The notes beneath the pieces were generated by a model. The model was not told the DNA's origin, made no database searches, and saw only the letters and a list, made by a program, of their open reading frames with translations. From Limimaricola sp964022235 (lineage in GTDB: Bacteria; Pseudomonadota; Alphaproteobacteria; Rhodobacterales; Rhodobacteraceae), in contig NZ_CAXHZL010000012.1 in the NCBI RefSeq assembly GCF_964022235.1, positions 1 through 64,000 on the forward strand: a stretch of DNA of 64,000 nt. The letters run 5' to 3'. Each line of letters starts with the position of its first letter. Within the stretch, counting starts at the first letter, position 1. Below are positions 1 to 8,933 of the stretch, piece after piece. The position numbers and the translations under genes were made by a program.

Positions 1-50
1 CGACCTTGGCACATTGCGATGCCGTCGGGGGAGGGCGGCAACCATCCCAT

Positions 51-140
51 CTACCCAATGCCGACCTCCGAGAGGATCTCGAGCTTCTCGTCATCGCTCC
101 ATCGACGGCGCCGCTCAACGCCCAGAACTTCGCCCATCAT
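51..140 (-). pseudogene. IS66-type transposase OrfA fragment (N-terminus)
   Basis: A 29-codon reading frame whose translation contains GVERRRRWSDDEKLEILSEV. The ERRRRWS-x-x-EK block is the start of the IS66 TnpA/OrfA (IS3-like helix-turn-helix) protein. The frame stops after 29 residues, so only the N-terminus remains. It lies beside an imperfect inverted repeat at 141-203 that could be an element end. I see it as a remnant rather than an active gene. Family assignment is by motif memory only. Confidence 0.5.
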
Positions 141-203
141 GGCCCCTTCAGATAAGACACGTCGTTAACGACGCCGTTATGCACGTGTCTTAGATCAGAG
201 GGC
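141..203. repeat. Imperfect inverted repeat, possible IS end
   Basis: TAAGACACGT (153-162) and ACGTGTCTTA (183-192) form a perfect 10-bp inverted repeat with a 20-bp spacer. The match extends outward imperfectly to GGCCCC on the left and GGGCCC on the right. It lies just upstream of the transposase fragment on the minus strand. It may be two abutting terminal repeats or a hairpin. The rest of 204-323 holds no gene I can recognise. Confidence 0.45.
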
Positions 204-323
204 CCCAGTCAGGCAGGCGGCCTCAATCGGCGGTTACAGTTTTTCTATGTTGCGACGCTGATTGTCAGGTGCAAGGGTGCGGGCGACAGGCATGATCGCC
301 AAACGGCAGAAGAAGGACGGTAG

Positions 324-593
324 ATGAGAATTCGATCCGTATCGGTCCTAATGGCCGGTTTCGTACTCGGTGCATGTTCGGCAGTAGTGAATGACAGTTC
401 TGATAGTCGACAGGACCAAGAGCTATCTGAAGCCGTAGCGGCCTTGGCGGCACCCGACCAAAACCTCGCATCGGCGCGGCTGCGGTCGAGTGACGGCTGC
501 TACTGGTATCGCCATTCCGGCCCCGTCGAAACGACAGAATTGCCGCTTCGGACAGTCGATGGCCAGCACATTTGTGTGCAAACTACCACTTAG
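324..593 (+). CDS. Small lipoprotein, unknown function
   Basis: An 89-residue protein with a lipoprotein signal: a short charged N-terminus, a hydrophobic core and the lipobox LGAC with Cys at about residue 18. The mature part contains GCYWYRHSGP and ends HICVQTTT. A second, broken copy of the same family lies at 6888-7163 (CYWYEHSGP, PICVARQS), which supports this being a real gene family. It faces the convergent L,D-transpeptidase at 680-1345, and the broken copy is also beside an L,D-transpeptidase fragment, so a role at the cell wall is plausible but inferred. Confidence 0.7.
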   Translation: MRIRSVSVLMAGFVLGACSAVVNDSSDSRQDQELSEAVAALAAPDQNLASARLRSSDGCYWYRHSGPVETTELPLRTVDGQHICVQTTT

Positions 594-679
594 ATGCTGA
601 CAAGGAAGCTGACGGCCATCTTCTGAAGACTACTGCAGGGTCGGGGCCGGAAATACCAATGCCATATTCCGCACGTCCC

Positions 680-1345
680 TCAACTTTGGGCAGTAACGCT
701 TTCTTTGGCGGAATAGAGGAAGGCCGTCGAATTGATCTCGACTTCTGGATAAAGCTGGTTGATGTGCGCCATCACCATGCGCACACAGCCCGAACTAGCC
801 CGTGAACCAATGGACCGCGGTGAGGGTGTACCGTGGATCCGTAGGTAAGTGTCTCGATCCCCCACATAAAGGTAGAGGGCGCGTGACCCCAAAGCATTGT
901 TCGGTCCTGGTTCCATCCCTTCCGAGTACTGCGCATAGGTTTCGGGATCACGTTCAATCATGGACTGTGTCGGCGTCCAGTGAGGCCACTTGACCTTGCG
1001 CTTGATTGTATAAGTACCAGGCTCGTATAGGCCACCCCGTCCAATGGCTACGCCGTACCTCATGGCTGTTCCATCCTGTTCGATATGATAAAGATACCGC
1101 GCCACGGCATCGACATGAATGTCACCTGGCGTAAGGTCGGCATTGGCAACGACCCGCTGCGGCAGAAAACGCGAATGCAAGCCCCACGGATTGGAAGTCG
1201 CCGGATCGAAGTTTGGTGGTGTCACCTGTGCATCCCAAGCGGCCTTCTCGGCCTCTGTTGGCCATGTGTTTGCGAGAAGGGGGCTCGCTATAGGAGCAGA
1301 GAACAACATGGCCGTCGTCGAAATGAAGTGGCGTCTCGTAAGCAT
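680..1345 (-). CDS. L,D-transpeptidase (YkuD domain), exported
   Basis: Periplasmic enzyme of about 221 residues expected to form 3-3 crosslinks in peptidoglycan or attach proteins to it. The N-terminus MLTRRHFIST is a twin-arginine-like signal followed by a hydrophobic stretch. The YkuD signature is visible near residues 170-190: IHGTPSP, then SSGCVRM with the catalytic Cys at about 185. The start at 1345 is chosen because AGGAG lies just upstream. A longer frame to 1408 would begin inside the MerR-type promoter at 1406-1436. That promoter suggests metal-induced expression together with the nearby efflux genes. Confidence 0.85.
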   Translation of the reverse strand: MLTRRHFISTTAMLFSAPIASPLLANTWPTEAEKAAWDAQVTPPNFDPATSNPWGLHSRFLPQRVVANADLTPGDIHVDAVARYLYHIEQDGTAMRYGVAIGRGGLYEPGTYTIKRKVKWPHWTPTQSMIERDPETYAQYSEGMEPGPNNALGSRALYLYVGDRDTYLRIHGTPSPRSIGSRASSGCVRMVMAHINQLYPEVEINSTAFLYSAKESVTAQS

Positions 1346-1405
1346 ACTTTCTCCTGATCCAGGAAGGAGCCTAATGCCGAAGAAAAGCCGGCAGGTTACT
1401 ACCCT

Positions 1406-1436
1406 CACATAGGACCTCTACCAACTTTAGCTTCAA
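1406..1436 (-). promoter_or_regulatory. MerR-type promoter of the L,D-transpeptidase
   Basis: On the minus strand TTGAAG (1431-1436) and TATGTG (1406-1411) are separated by exactly 19 bp, the overlong spacer typical of MerR-activated promoters. The spacer holds an AAAGTTGGTAGAGG-like dyad related to the sites at 6756, 14384 and 15240. The remaining sequence 1437-1636 shows nothing else I recognise. Confidence 0.65.
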
Positions 1437-1636
1437 GGTATTGCTGGGAAAATTCTTGATGAATTCGACGAGCATGTGGCTGCTCACGGTATGGAGGGGC
1501 GAGCCGTCCCGGGTTTGCCGGAGGCTCCAGCTGACCTGATGCTGTGGACGGCCTCTGCACCACCGCAGCGTGCGATAATTTTGCCGATGAGCCAAATAAA
1601 AGGAGCGCTTTCCTTACCCTTAACCGGAGCTACAAC

Positions 1637-2929
1637 TCAGAGAGTGTTCTGAGCTGCCCGGATATAAATCATTGGATCTACAGCCTCGCCTTTCACCCGG
1701 ATCTCATAGTGGAGATGGGGGCCGGTGGAGCGTCCAGAGCTTCCCATATCGCCAATTTGCTCTCCACGTGAGACTTTTTGTCCGACCTTGACGCGGATCT
1801 TATTCAGATGGGGATAACGTGTTTCGATTCCGAACTCGTGCTGAACCTTAATGATGCGGCCATAGCCACTCTGCCAACCGGCATATGTCACCACGCCGTC
1901 TGCAGTTGAGTAGATCGGTGTGCCGACAGGCCCAGCCATATCAAGGCCCTTGTGCATTCGACCCCAGCGCGGGCCAAAACCTGAAGTGTAGCGGAATGAA
2001 GCTTGCACAGGCATAGCGAAGGGAATGCGCTCGACAGCGAGCCGGTAGTGGTTGATGCGGTCGAGCTGGTCTAGAATTCGGTTCGCTCGCAGTGTTTCGT
2101 CTGCAAGATCTGCCGCTCCCATTGTTGACATCTGGATCTGCGTCAAGGACGCGCTTTTCTGGGAATGGTCCTGATGCACGTCGCGCATCAGCTGTTCGGG
2201 TTCGAGGTCTGCCGCGCGAAACATGTCATCGAGCGGCTCGACAGGCACCGTCAACGCATCCTCAAGCTGTCCGAGGATTTCGTTGTTCCGCTCTTTCATG
2301 AGACGCAGTTCTAGATCGAACTTTTCGGTAACCACGCTAGCGTCTATGGCCTCCGTTGCTATCTGGTCGCGTTCGGCAGCCGTTTCGGCGAGTGCATTCG
2401 CCAAGAGGTCAATGGCACCGATCGACGCATCGGAAGCCTGCACCACATCGCCGGCTTCGCTAGCCTGCAATGTGGCCAGCCGCTCCTCAGCTTCCTTTCG
2501 GTCGGACATGGTTTTCCGCAAGGTTGCTTGCAGAGCTCTAAGCCCTGTGTCGAGTTCGCGGTGGCGTTCCGTAGAAGTCAGAAGTTCGCTCTGTAGTGCC
2601 GAGATCTGCTCAAGGGCGGCGACGAAGCGTTCTTGGGCCGCTCCGGCTTCTTTTCGACGTAGGTCACGCTCATCGGACAATGCATTGAGACGGCCCTCAT
2701 AGATATTCAAGTCACGTGCAGCTTGGTCTCGGTAGCTCCCGGCTCCGATCGAGTCGATGAGTAAGATCGCCGTCACGAGAATTGCCCAAGCAACGAACAT
2801 CCCTCCTGCAGTCCAAGCCAGCAGTTGAGCCCTGACCCCCAGACGAACAAAGCGGGTATGGTTCTCTGACTTGATAAAGAGCCGCCGCTCCGGCACGCGA
2901 CGTTCAAAAGCCGCATATACACGCTTCAT
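1637..2929 (-). CDS. M23 family metallopeptidase with coiled-coil N-terminus
   Basis: About 430 residues. A short cytoplasmic segment is followed by one transmembrane helix (near residues 38-60), a long Glu/Arg/Leu-rich coiled coil (about 70-200) and a C-terminal LytM/M23 domain. The zinc motifs are HKGLD (about 324) and HLHYE (about 403), with GPHLHYE and GDMGSSGRSTG intact, so endopeptidase activity on peptidoglycan is plausible. I start at MKRVYAAFERRVPER because this family typically begins so; the frame stays open to an ATG at 3013. Neighbours are two L,D-transpeptidases, giving a cell-wall remodelling group. Confidence 0.85.
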   Translation of the reverse strand: MKRVYAAFERRVPERRLFIKSENHTRFVRLGVRAQLLAWTAGGMFVAWAILVTAILLIDSIGAGSYRDQAARDLNIYEGRLNALSDERDLRRKEAGAAQERFVAALEQISALQSELLTSTERHRELDTGLRALQATLRKTMSDRKEAEERLATLQASEAGDVVQASDASIGAIDLLANALAETAAERDQIATEAIDASVVTEKFDLELRLMKERNNEILGQLEDALTVPVEPLDDMFRAADLEPEQLMRDVHQDHSQKSASLTQIQMSTMGAADLADETLRANRILDQLDRINHYRLAVERIPFAMPVQASFRYTSGFGPRWGRMHKGLDMAGPVGTPIYSTADGVVTYAGWQSGYGRIIKVQHEFGIETRYPHLNKIRVKVGQKVSRGEQIGDMGSSGRSTGPHLHYEIRVKGEAVDPMIYIRAAQNTL

Positions 2930-3179
2930 CGGTTGCGACGTCAATGGCTCGCCCCAGCTTGCTGCGACCATGGATGGCCGTATCTCCGCGAGACTGAGTA
3001 TCGGCGCCGCCAAGAAATCGCAACGAATTTGACAGCTGCCTTTGGCAGACCACTGCTGGTTTAGCCCCCATCGGCGTTATCTTGCCAGAAACCGTCCGTA
3101 TGATCTCTTTGCGGGAAAGGGCTCATCCGATCTCGCGCCCTACAATATGCCATGCGAGTCAGACTGATCGGACTCGGCG

Positions 3180-3500
3180 GGACCCGGGTCGAGACTACAG
3201 ACGAGGATCTCGGGCGCTTGGCGGCCTGATCCGGCCGCCTCGCTTTGATCTGAACACCACTGCGTTTGCCCAAAATGGGGATCGAGCACCATCTCTTTCT
3301 GGAGTGTTGTTGCCGCCAGCCCATCATTCCCACGGCGGAAGTCCACGAGCCGCATGGGGATCACGATCGGCAGGCGCTGATCCGGCAGGATTTCGACCGA
3401 GCCTCGCGCAGCGCCGCGGCAATCTCGGCGATCCGCACCGTCGGCGTGGAAGGCATAGCCGGATCACCACGCCCCATGGGTCTCGATCTCGATCCACTTA
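3180..3500 (-). pseudogene. Degraded IS66 TnpA-TnpB remnant
   Basis: Reading right to left, the minus strand gives WIEIETHG, then AEIAAALREARS, which resembles the C-terminus of an IS66 OrfA. It continues as PMRLVDFRRGNDGLAA and LDPHFG, matching the IS66 TnpB start (PVDFRKG-x-DGLA). VFRSKRGGRI follows in a shifted frame. Several frameshifts are needed to join the pieces, so it is non-functional. The orientation matches the OrfA fragment at 51-140, but the order shows they come from different copies. The flanks 2930-3179 and 3501-3786 contain no recognisable gene. Confidence 0.5.
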
Positions 3501-3786
3501 AAGGGCGCCACCAGCCTGTCACCGGAATGAAGGCCGAAAAATTCAGATCCCGGCGGTCCAAGGTTGGGTCCCAGAGCACAAACCCGCAAACTCTCGTAAT
3601 GACCGAGGGACCGGCGGGGAGCAGCTCATCTTGCATATGGTCTCTCCCCCATTCTTGAGGCTCGGCACCAGCCAATCTGGCGCAACCCTCGAACGGAAAA
3701 TGCCGTGGGAGAGGCCACTGACCCAGTCAGCTCACTGCCCGATCATGGGGTCTAAAGCCTTTTAGCGGCGTCGCTTTGCCCGCTTC

Positions 3787-4314
3787 TTAGGCGTATATGT
3801 CGATGGGCGTCCCGATCCGCACCATGGCGTAGATTTCTTCGATTTGACGGTCCGACACCGCGATGCAGCCTGCCGTCCAGTCGCGCTTGTTCATGGGATC
3901 GATCCCGCGCCTTGGGCCGCCGTGAACAAAGATATCCCCTCCGGGAGGTCGACCCTGCGCCTCCGCGAAAGCAATGTCTGCCTCATTCGGATAGGAAATG
4001 CCGATGGAGAGGTGAAAGAGGCTGTTGGGGTTGCGCCGGTCAATTGTGTAGGAACCTTCAGGAGTGCGGCCGTCTCCCTCGAATTGCTTGTGGCCTTCGG
4101 GCGCGAAGCCGAGACCGATGGGGTAACTTCGCACTATACCATCAGCACCGTCCAGGATCAGAAAGCGTTGCGCCTTGTACATCCGCAGCCGGATGACTTC
4201 GGCTCCATTGTCAGATCTGAACGTGCTGGCACAGCCCGACAGAACGGCGGCCAATCCGCCCGATAGAAAGGCTCGCCGCAGAATTCTGGTATGCATCACT
4301 ACTCGACGCCTCAT
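3787..4314 (-). CDS. L,D-transpeptidase lipoprotein (YkuD domain)
   Basis: A 175-residue exported enzyme. The N-terminus contains RRAFLSGGLAAVLSGC, a lipoprotein signal with lipobox LSGC, so it is probably membrane-anchored in the periplasm. The YkuD motif is DIFVHGGP followed by WTAGCIAV, with catalytic Cys near residue 148. A second ATG at 4296 is an equally possible start. The last 73 residues are almost repeated at 7164-7389, showing a local duplication. It lies downstream of the metal ATPase on the same strand with a short gap and may be co-transcribed with it. Confidence 0.85.
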   Translation of the reverse strand: MRRRVVMHTRILRRAFLSGGLAAVLSGCASTFRSDNGAEVIRLRMYKAQRFLILDGADGIVRSYPIGLGFAPEGHKQFEGDGRTPEGSYTIDRRNPNSLFHLSIGISYPNEADIAFAEAQGRPPGGDIFVHGGPRRGIDPMNKRDWTAGCIAVSDRQIEEIYAMVRIGTPIDIYA

Positions 4315-4362
4315 TTGCGAGGTCTGGTTCGGTTGGAACGCTACTCTACCAAAAACGCCGGA

Positions 4363-6723
4363 TCAATGACCATGCGCCAGTGCTCCTTTCGCCATCTGGT
4401 CGCCCACTGGTTCACCGCCCGATGGGCTTTCCTTGATCCGGTGGCCATTCAGAAGCCGCAGCGCATTGGCCACCACTAGCAGGGATACGCCCACATCGGC
4501 GGCGATCGCACCCCACATCGAGGCCATGCCAAATGCTGTCAATCCGACAAACAGGGCCTTGGCTGCCAGTGAGATGCCAATGTTCTGATGAATGATCGTC
4601 ATGGTCCGACGCGAATGACCTATAAGCCATGGCACGCGATCGATATCGTCGGTCATCAGCGCGATGTCAGCCATCTCGATGGCCGCATCCGATCCGACGG
4701 CACCCATCGCGATGGCATAATGTGCCCTTGCCATGGCCGGCGCATCGTTCACGCCATCGCCGATCATCGCCACCATGTCATGGTCTGCGACTAGTTCCTC
4801 GATAATCCTCACCTTGTCCTCTGGCAGCAGTTCGGCACGCACCTTGTCGATGCCGACCTCGGCAGCTACCGCGCGGGCGGTGCGTTCATTGTCCCCGGTC
4901 AGCATGACGATTGTCTTCACGCCCCTCGCGTGCAGTTCCGCCACGATGCGCTTGGCATCAGGTCTGATGCGGTCGCGCAATTCCAGAATGCCGTTCACGC
5001 CTGTTTCGTCCCCTATAGCAACGAGCGTGCTACCAGCCCCTTCGATCCGATCACGGAGATCTGCCGGAATGCAATTGCTGAATCCTTTCTCGCCGGCGAA
5101 CCGGTCCGAGCCAAGCCAGATGGAGTGCCCGTCGGCGCGCCCTTCCAATCCTCGCCCCGGCACCGTTCGTGTCTCGTCCGCTGCCGACACGTCGATACCC
5201 TCGGATTCGGCGCGCGCAAGGATGGCACGGGCCAACGGGTGCGACGAACGCGCCTCCAGTGCCGCCGCTCGCTTCATCAGGTCATGCGCCGAGGCATCGC
5301 CCAAGGGGTAGACTGCTGCCACTTCGGGCTCGCCCATGGTGATCGTTCCGGTCTTGTCCATCGCGAGCGCCGTGGTGCGGCCCGGCGCTTCGACATAGGC
5401 GCCGCCCTTGATGAGCACCCCCGCTCGTGCCGCAGCGGTAAGCGCCGCCACGATGGAAACCGGCGTAGAAATGACCAGCGCGCAGGGACAGGCGATGACC
5501 AGAAGCACCAGCGCATTGTAGAACCAGTAGTCCCAGCCCCCCCCCAGGAGGATCGGTGGCAACAGCGCAATGGCGATCGCCAGCATCATGATAATGGGGG
5601 TGTAGATGCGTGCAAACTTTGCAACCCACTGTTCGACCGGCGCGCGGCGCGCGTGGGCATCGCCGACCATGCGGATGATTTTTGCCAGCACAGTGTCCGA
5701 GGCGGCCTTCGTCGCGCGAATGATTAGCGTACCCTCACCGTTGATCGTGCCGGCATAAACCTCGTCGCCGCGCTCCTTGGGCACCAATGCGCTTTCCCCG
5801 GTGATCGGCGCCTGATCGACGGCCCCTGCCCCGTCCACGACTTCACCATCGAGGGGAATACGGTCGCCGCCGCGCACGATGAAGCGGTCGTTCACGGCGA
5901 CCTCTGCCGCTGGAACATCCGTCTCGATGCCGTCCGGTCGGATCACCCGCGCCGAGGGCGGTGCTAGATCCAGCAGGGCCGACACCGCGTTGCGCGCGCG
6001 TCCGACGCTCCAGCTTTCGAGATAAAGAGAGAGAGAGAAGAAAAACGCGACCGTAGCAGCCTCAAAGAACTCACCGAGCCCGATGGCGCCGACCACGGCA
6101 ACTACCATCAGCAAGTTCATGTCAGGAGAAAACCGTCGCGCAGAAGACCAAGCCTTGGGCGCAACCAGCCAGACCCCAAAGAGGATCGCAACAGCAAACA
6201 GCCCCGCTTCCACCAATGGCATCGTCATTTCACCATGCCCTGCGAACAGCCCAAGCGCGCCACCCATTCCGGATTCAACGATGTGATAGAGAAAACCCGC
6301 CGCCCAACAGCTGCCACTCAGTGCGGTGAAGCGCTTCTGACGTACCAGATGCGCCGCCTGGTCCTTCGCTGCGTTGTCTGCATCCCACGGCTTGGCGCTC
6401 ATCCCCGTGCTTGTGACGAGCTGCGCAACTTCGTCGTCCGAAATTCTGTCAGCGGTGTCGAGGATCGTCATTCGTCCGTTTATGACATCGAACGCCAGAT
6501 GCTCAGTCCCGCCGACCTTCGGACCAACAACCCTGTTCAGGATCGCCACCTCTTCTGCACAGTCCAGACCAGAGACCTGGAAACTTCGTCCGTTCGGGGG
6601 AATGGGATGTGCCGATCCCGTGTTGGTGCGAACACCGCAACACGCGCTACCCTCTCGATGAGAATGTTCATGTTCGCTTGAGTCGTCGTGGGCGCGATCA
6701 TCGCGGTGGCCATCAGAAGACAT
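4363..6723 (-). CDS. cadA: Heavy-metal P1B-type ATPase (Cd/Zn/Pb efflux)
   Basis: Inner-membrane pump of about 786 residues exporting divalent soft metals. It has a His/Asp-rich N-terminus (HEHSH) and a degenerate HMA-like domain with GLDCAEE instead of the usual CxxC. The membrane metal site is CPC (about residue 409), the phosphorylation loop is DKTGT (about 454), and GDGVNDAP (about 652) closes the catalytic domain. The start at 6723 follows a GAGG site. A frame start at 6747 would lie almost on the predicted transcription start of the MerR-type promoter at 6756-6786. That promoter and the merR gene at 14.7-15.2 kb imply metal induction. Confidence 0.93.
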   Translation of the reverse strand: MSSDGHRDDRAHDDSSEHEHSHREGSACCGVRTNTGSAHPIPPNGRSFQVSGLDCAEEVAILNRVVGPKVGGTEHLAFDVINGRMTILDTADRISDDEVAQLVTSTGMSAKPWDADNAAKDQAAHLVRQKRFTALSGSCWAAGFLYHIVESGMGGALGLFAGHGEMTMPLVEAGLFAVAILFGVWLVAPKAWSSARRFSPDMNLLMVVAVVGAIGLGEFFEAATVAFFFSLSLYLESWSVGRARNAVSALLDLAPPSARVIRPDGIETDVPAAEVAVNDRFIVRGGDRIPLDGEVVDGAGAVDQAPITGESALVPKERGDEVYAGTINGEGTLIIRATKAASDTVLAKIIRMVGDAHARRAPVEQWVAKFARIYTPIIMMLAIAIALLPPILLGGGWDYWFYNALVLLVIACPCALVISTPVSIVAALTAAARAGVLIKGGAYVEAPGRTTALAMDKTGTITMGEPEVAAVYPLGDASAHDLMKRAAALEARSSHPLARAILARAESEGIDVSAADETRTVPGRGLEGRADGHSIWLGSDRFAGEKGFSNCIPADLRDRIEGAGSTLVAIGDETGVNGILELRDRIRPDAKRIVAELHARGVKTIVMLTGDNERTARAVAAEVGIDKVRAELLPEDKVRIIEELVADHDMVAMIGDGVNDAPAMARAHYAIAMGAVGSDAAIEMADIALMTDDIDRVPWLIGHSRRTMTIIHQNIGISLAAKALFVGLTAFGMASMWGAIAADVGVSLLVVANALRLLNGHRIKESPSGGEPVGDQMAKGALAHGH

Positions 6724-6755
6724 GGATTGACCTCGGGATTCGTTCATTCCCCATC

Positions 6756-6786
6756 GGAATAGCCCCTACAGCAACTAGAGCTTCAA
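6756..6786 (-). promoter_or_regulatory. MerR-type promoter of the metal ATPase
   Basis: Minus-strand TTGAAG (6781-6786) and TATTCC (6756-6761) with a 19-bp spacer containing CTCTAGTTGCTGTAGGGG, a dyad like CadR/PbrR/ZntR operators. The arrangement matches the three other promoters found in this window. Confidence 0.7.
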
Positions 6787-6887
6787 GGGGTAAAACAGTA
6801 TTTTCGCTCAGCAGGGAAACCGACCGGCGGAAACTTCAAACGCGCCGCTATCGCCAGATAATGGGGCTCACCTGCCAAAAGGGTGAA

Positions 6888-7163
6888 ATGGACATGCTTC
6901 AACGGCCCGCGGTGATCATGGTAACAACACTGGCCCTTGCAGGTTGTGCTGCGCCTGCAATGGAAGACAATGATTAGTCGAAGATCGGCAGTGTTCCAGA
7001 AGCTGTCGTTGTCCTCACCGCGCCTGACCAGAACCGCATCACGGCGCGCCTTCTTCCTGAAGATACTTGCTATTGGTATGAGCATAGTGGGCCGGGGAAA
7101 ACGACCTTGGAGCCGTTGCGATCGACAAGCGGCAACCCCATCTGTGTCGCGCGCCAATCCTGA
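6888..7163 (+). pseudogene. Lipoprotein paralog interrupted by an in-frame TAG
   Basis: A second copy of the lipoprotein at 324-593. It begins MDMLQRPAVIMVTTLALAGC, with a lipobox LAGC. After residue 29 the frame hits TAG (6975-6977), then continues in the same frame through VVVLTAPDQNRITARL, CYWYEHSGP and PICVARQS to a TGA at 7161. Alignment to the intact paralog is continuous across the TAG, so a nonsense substitution is the simplest reading. It is either a pseudogene or a readthrough gene; I favour pseudogene. Confidence 0.7.
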
Positions 7164-7389
7164 TTGGCCCATCGGCATTTCCTATCCCAATGAGGCCGAC
7201 ATCGCGTTTGCGGAAGCGCTTGGTCGACCTCCCGGAAAGGACATTTTCATCCATGGCGGCCCGAGACCCGGGGTCGACCCCATGGATGTCCGCGATTGGA
7301 CGGCAGGCTGTATCTCGGTGTCGGACCGTCAGATCGAAGAGATCTACGCCATGGTGCGGAATGGGACGCCCATCGATATCTACGCCTGA
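7164..7389 (+). pseudogene. 5'-truncated L,D-transpeptidase copy
   Basis: From about 7167 the frame reads PIGISYPNEADIAFAEALGR and continues through IFIHGGP and DWTAGCISV to GTPIDIYA, nearly the same as the C-terminal 73 residues of the gene at 3787-4314. The signal peptide and N-terminal half are missing, and the fragment abuts the stop of the broken lipoprotein. The catalytic HGG and AGC motifs remain but there is no export signal. The frame is open upstream to 6937, which would create a meaningless chimera. Confidence 0.75.
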
Positions 7390-7392
7390 CGA

Positions 7393-8151
7393 TCAGGCAA
7401 AGCGACGGCGCAGTGCGACGTTGATGGCCTCGATGGCAACGACCATGATGATGACTGCGAGCGTCACACTGGCAGCCTTGTCGTATTGAAAAGAGCGCAC
7501 GTAGGTCTGGATGTAGAAGCCGATCCCGCCTGCACCGACGATGCCGAGGATCAGCGACTCGCGGAGGTTGAGCTCGAACCGGAAAATCGTGTCACGAGCA
7601 ATAACCGGCGCCATTTGGGGCCAGATCGCGTGCCGAAGACGCGCCAGCGGTCCAGCGCCCGCGCTTTCGAGCGCCGCGATGGGCGCACGGGAAACACCGT
7701 CAATCGCTTCGGCATAGAATTTGGCGAGCATTCCGGTCGCATGAAAGGCAACGGCGATGATGCCGGGCAGCGGGCCGAGGCCGACGGCGCCAACCATGAG
7801 CATCGCCACAAGAATCAGAGGTATCGCCCTGATGAAGGCGAGAAGTGTTCGAACCGTTCGATAGAGCGGCGGAGACACCATCGTTTCGGACGCAAGAATA
7901 CCGAGCGGGGCCGACAGGACCACCGCTCCCAGAGAGCCGAGGATCGCGATCCTGAGCGTTTCGGCGCCGCCCTTCATGATCTCCCTCATCACGGTCGGAT
8001 CAGGGGGAAACATCCGGCCGAGAAATTCTGCGATCCGGGGCCCGGCCGACAGGAGACGCGAGAACTCGACGTCGGTCGTCATGAAAGACCACAGAATTGC
8101 ACCGGCGACCAATGTGCTGGCCGCGAAACCGCCGAACCCGCGAAACCGCAT
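7393..8151 (-). CDS. phnE: PhnE-like ABC transporter permease
   Basis: A 252-residue inner-membrane permease with several hydrophobic segments and the coupling loop region GVSRAPIAALESAGAGPLA followed by FRFELNLRESLILGIVGAGG, typical of the phosphonate/phosphite PhnE family. Its start overlaps the stop of the ATPase gene by one base, and the whole set 11703-7393 reads as one leftward operon. The true substrate is unknown: the neighbouring MntR regulator suggests a metal-linked cargo rather than phosphonate. Confidence 0.85.
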   Translation of the reverse strand: MRFRGFGGFAASTLVAGAILWSFMTTDVEFSRLLSAGPRIAEFLGRMFPPDPTVMREIMKGGAETLRIAILGSLGAVVLSAPLGILASETMVSPPLYRTVRTLLAFIRAIPLILVAMLMVGAVGLGPLPGIIAVAFHATGMLAKFYAEAIDGVSRAPIAALESAGAGPLARLRHAIWPQMAPVIARDTIFRFELNLRESLILGIVGAGGIGFYIQTYVRSFQYDKAASVTLAVIIMVVAIEAINVALRRRFA

Positions 8152-8933
8152 CAGGACACCGCTCGCAGACCGACACCGGGCATCCGCTCTGTGTCCCGGT
8201 ATAGGTTCGCAGTCGCCTCCTCGCTCAGGTCGGAGGTCGGGACATCGAAGACGATCCGCCCACCGCTTATACCTACGATGCGTTGCGCGAAACGCCGCGC
8301 CAGATCGGGCTGATGCGACGAGAACATCGCCGTTGCGCCGCGCACTCGTGCCGCGCCTGTCAGCAGCGTCAGAATTTCGGCCGCCCGGGCGGGGTCGAGA
8401 CTGCTCACCGGCTCGTCAGCGAGGATCAGTCGCGGCTCCTGCGCCAGACAGCGTGCGATGGCAACGCGCTGCCGCTGTCCGCCGCTGAGACTGTCGACTC
8501 TGCGCTCGGCGAGATCGGCGATGCCGCAGTCGGAGAGCGCGGCCAGCGCAGTTTCCAGATCATGCGAAGTCGACGATCCCATCAAGGCGCGCAAGGGCGA
8601 CATGCGTCCCAAGCGGCCATTGAGAACGTTGCGTAGGACCGTGGACCGTTCAACAAGGGCGAATTCCTGGAACACGAAGCCTGTGTCGGGGCGTCGCGCG
8701 CGCAGAGGCGGTCGATCGGGATCGAGCGACGCTCCCAAGACCGAAGTTCGCCCTTGCCAGCCCCGGAGCCTACCGTCGAGCAGTGCCAGGAGCGTCGTCT
8801 TACCCGCACCAGAGGGACCGAGCAGAGCGACGCTTTCCCCCGTGGGAACGAGCAGAGAAATCCTTTCCAGAGCCGGAAGATCCGAACCCGGATGGGCAAA
8901 GCTCAGGTCGTCGATCTGCACGGCCGGGCTCAT
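8151..8933 (-). CDS. phnC: PhnC-like ABC transporter ATP-binding protein
   Basis: A 260-residue ABC ATPase. Walker A is GPSGAGKTT (about residue 39-47), the signature is LSGGQRQR, and Walker B is LILADEP followed by SSLDP. The Q-loop region reads GFVFQEFALVERSTVLRNVL, with the NVLNGRLG block characteristic of PhnC. It overlaps both neighbours by a few bases, showing translational coupling with the permease and the binding protein. Confidence 0.88.
   Translation of the reverse strand: MSPAVQIDDLSFAHPGSDLPALERISLLVPTGESVALLGPSGAGKTTLLALLDGRLRGWQGRTSVLGASLDPDRPPLRARRPDTGFVFQEFALVERSTVLRNVLNGRLGRMSPLRALMGSSTSHDLETALAALSDCGIADLAERRVDSLSGGQRQRVAIARCLAQEPRLILADEPVSSLDPARAAEILTLLTGAARVRGATAMFSSHQPDLARRFAQRIVGISGGRIVFDVPTSDLSEEATANLYRDTERMPGVGLRAVS

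Noticed and set aside
7486..8313. 275-codon plus-strand frame opposite phnE/phnC
   Set aside because: Charged low-complexity shadow of the permease gene.
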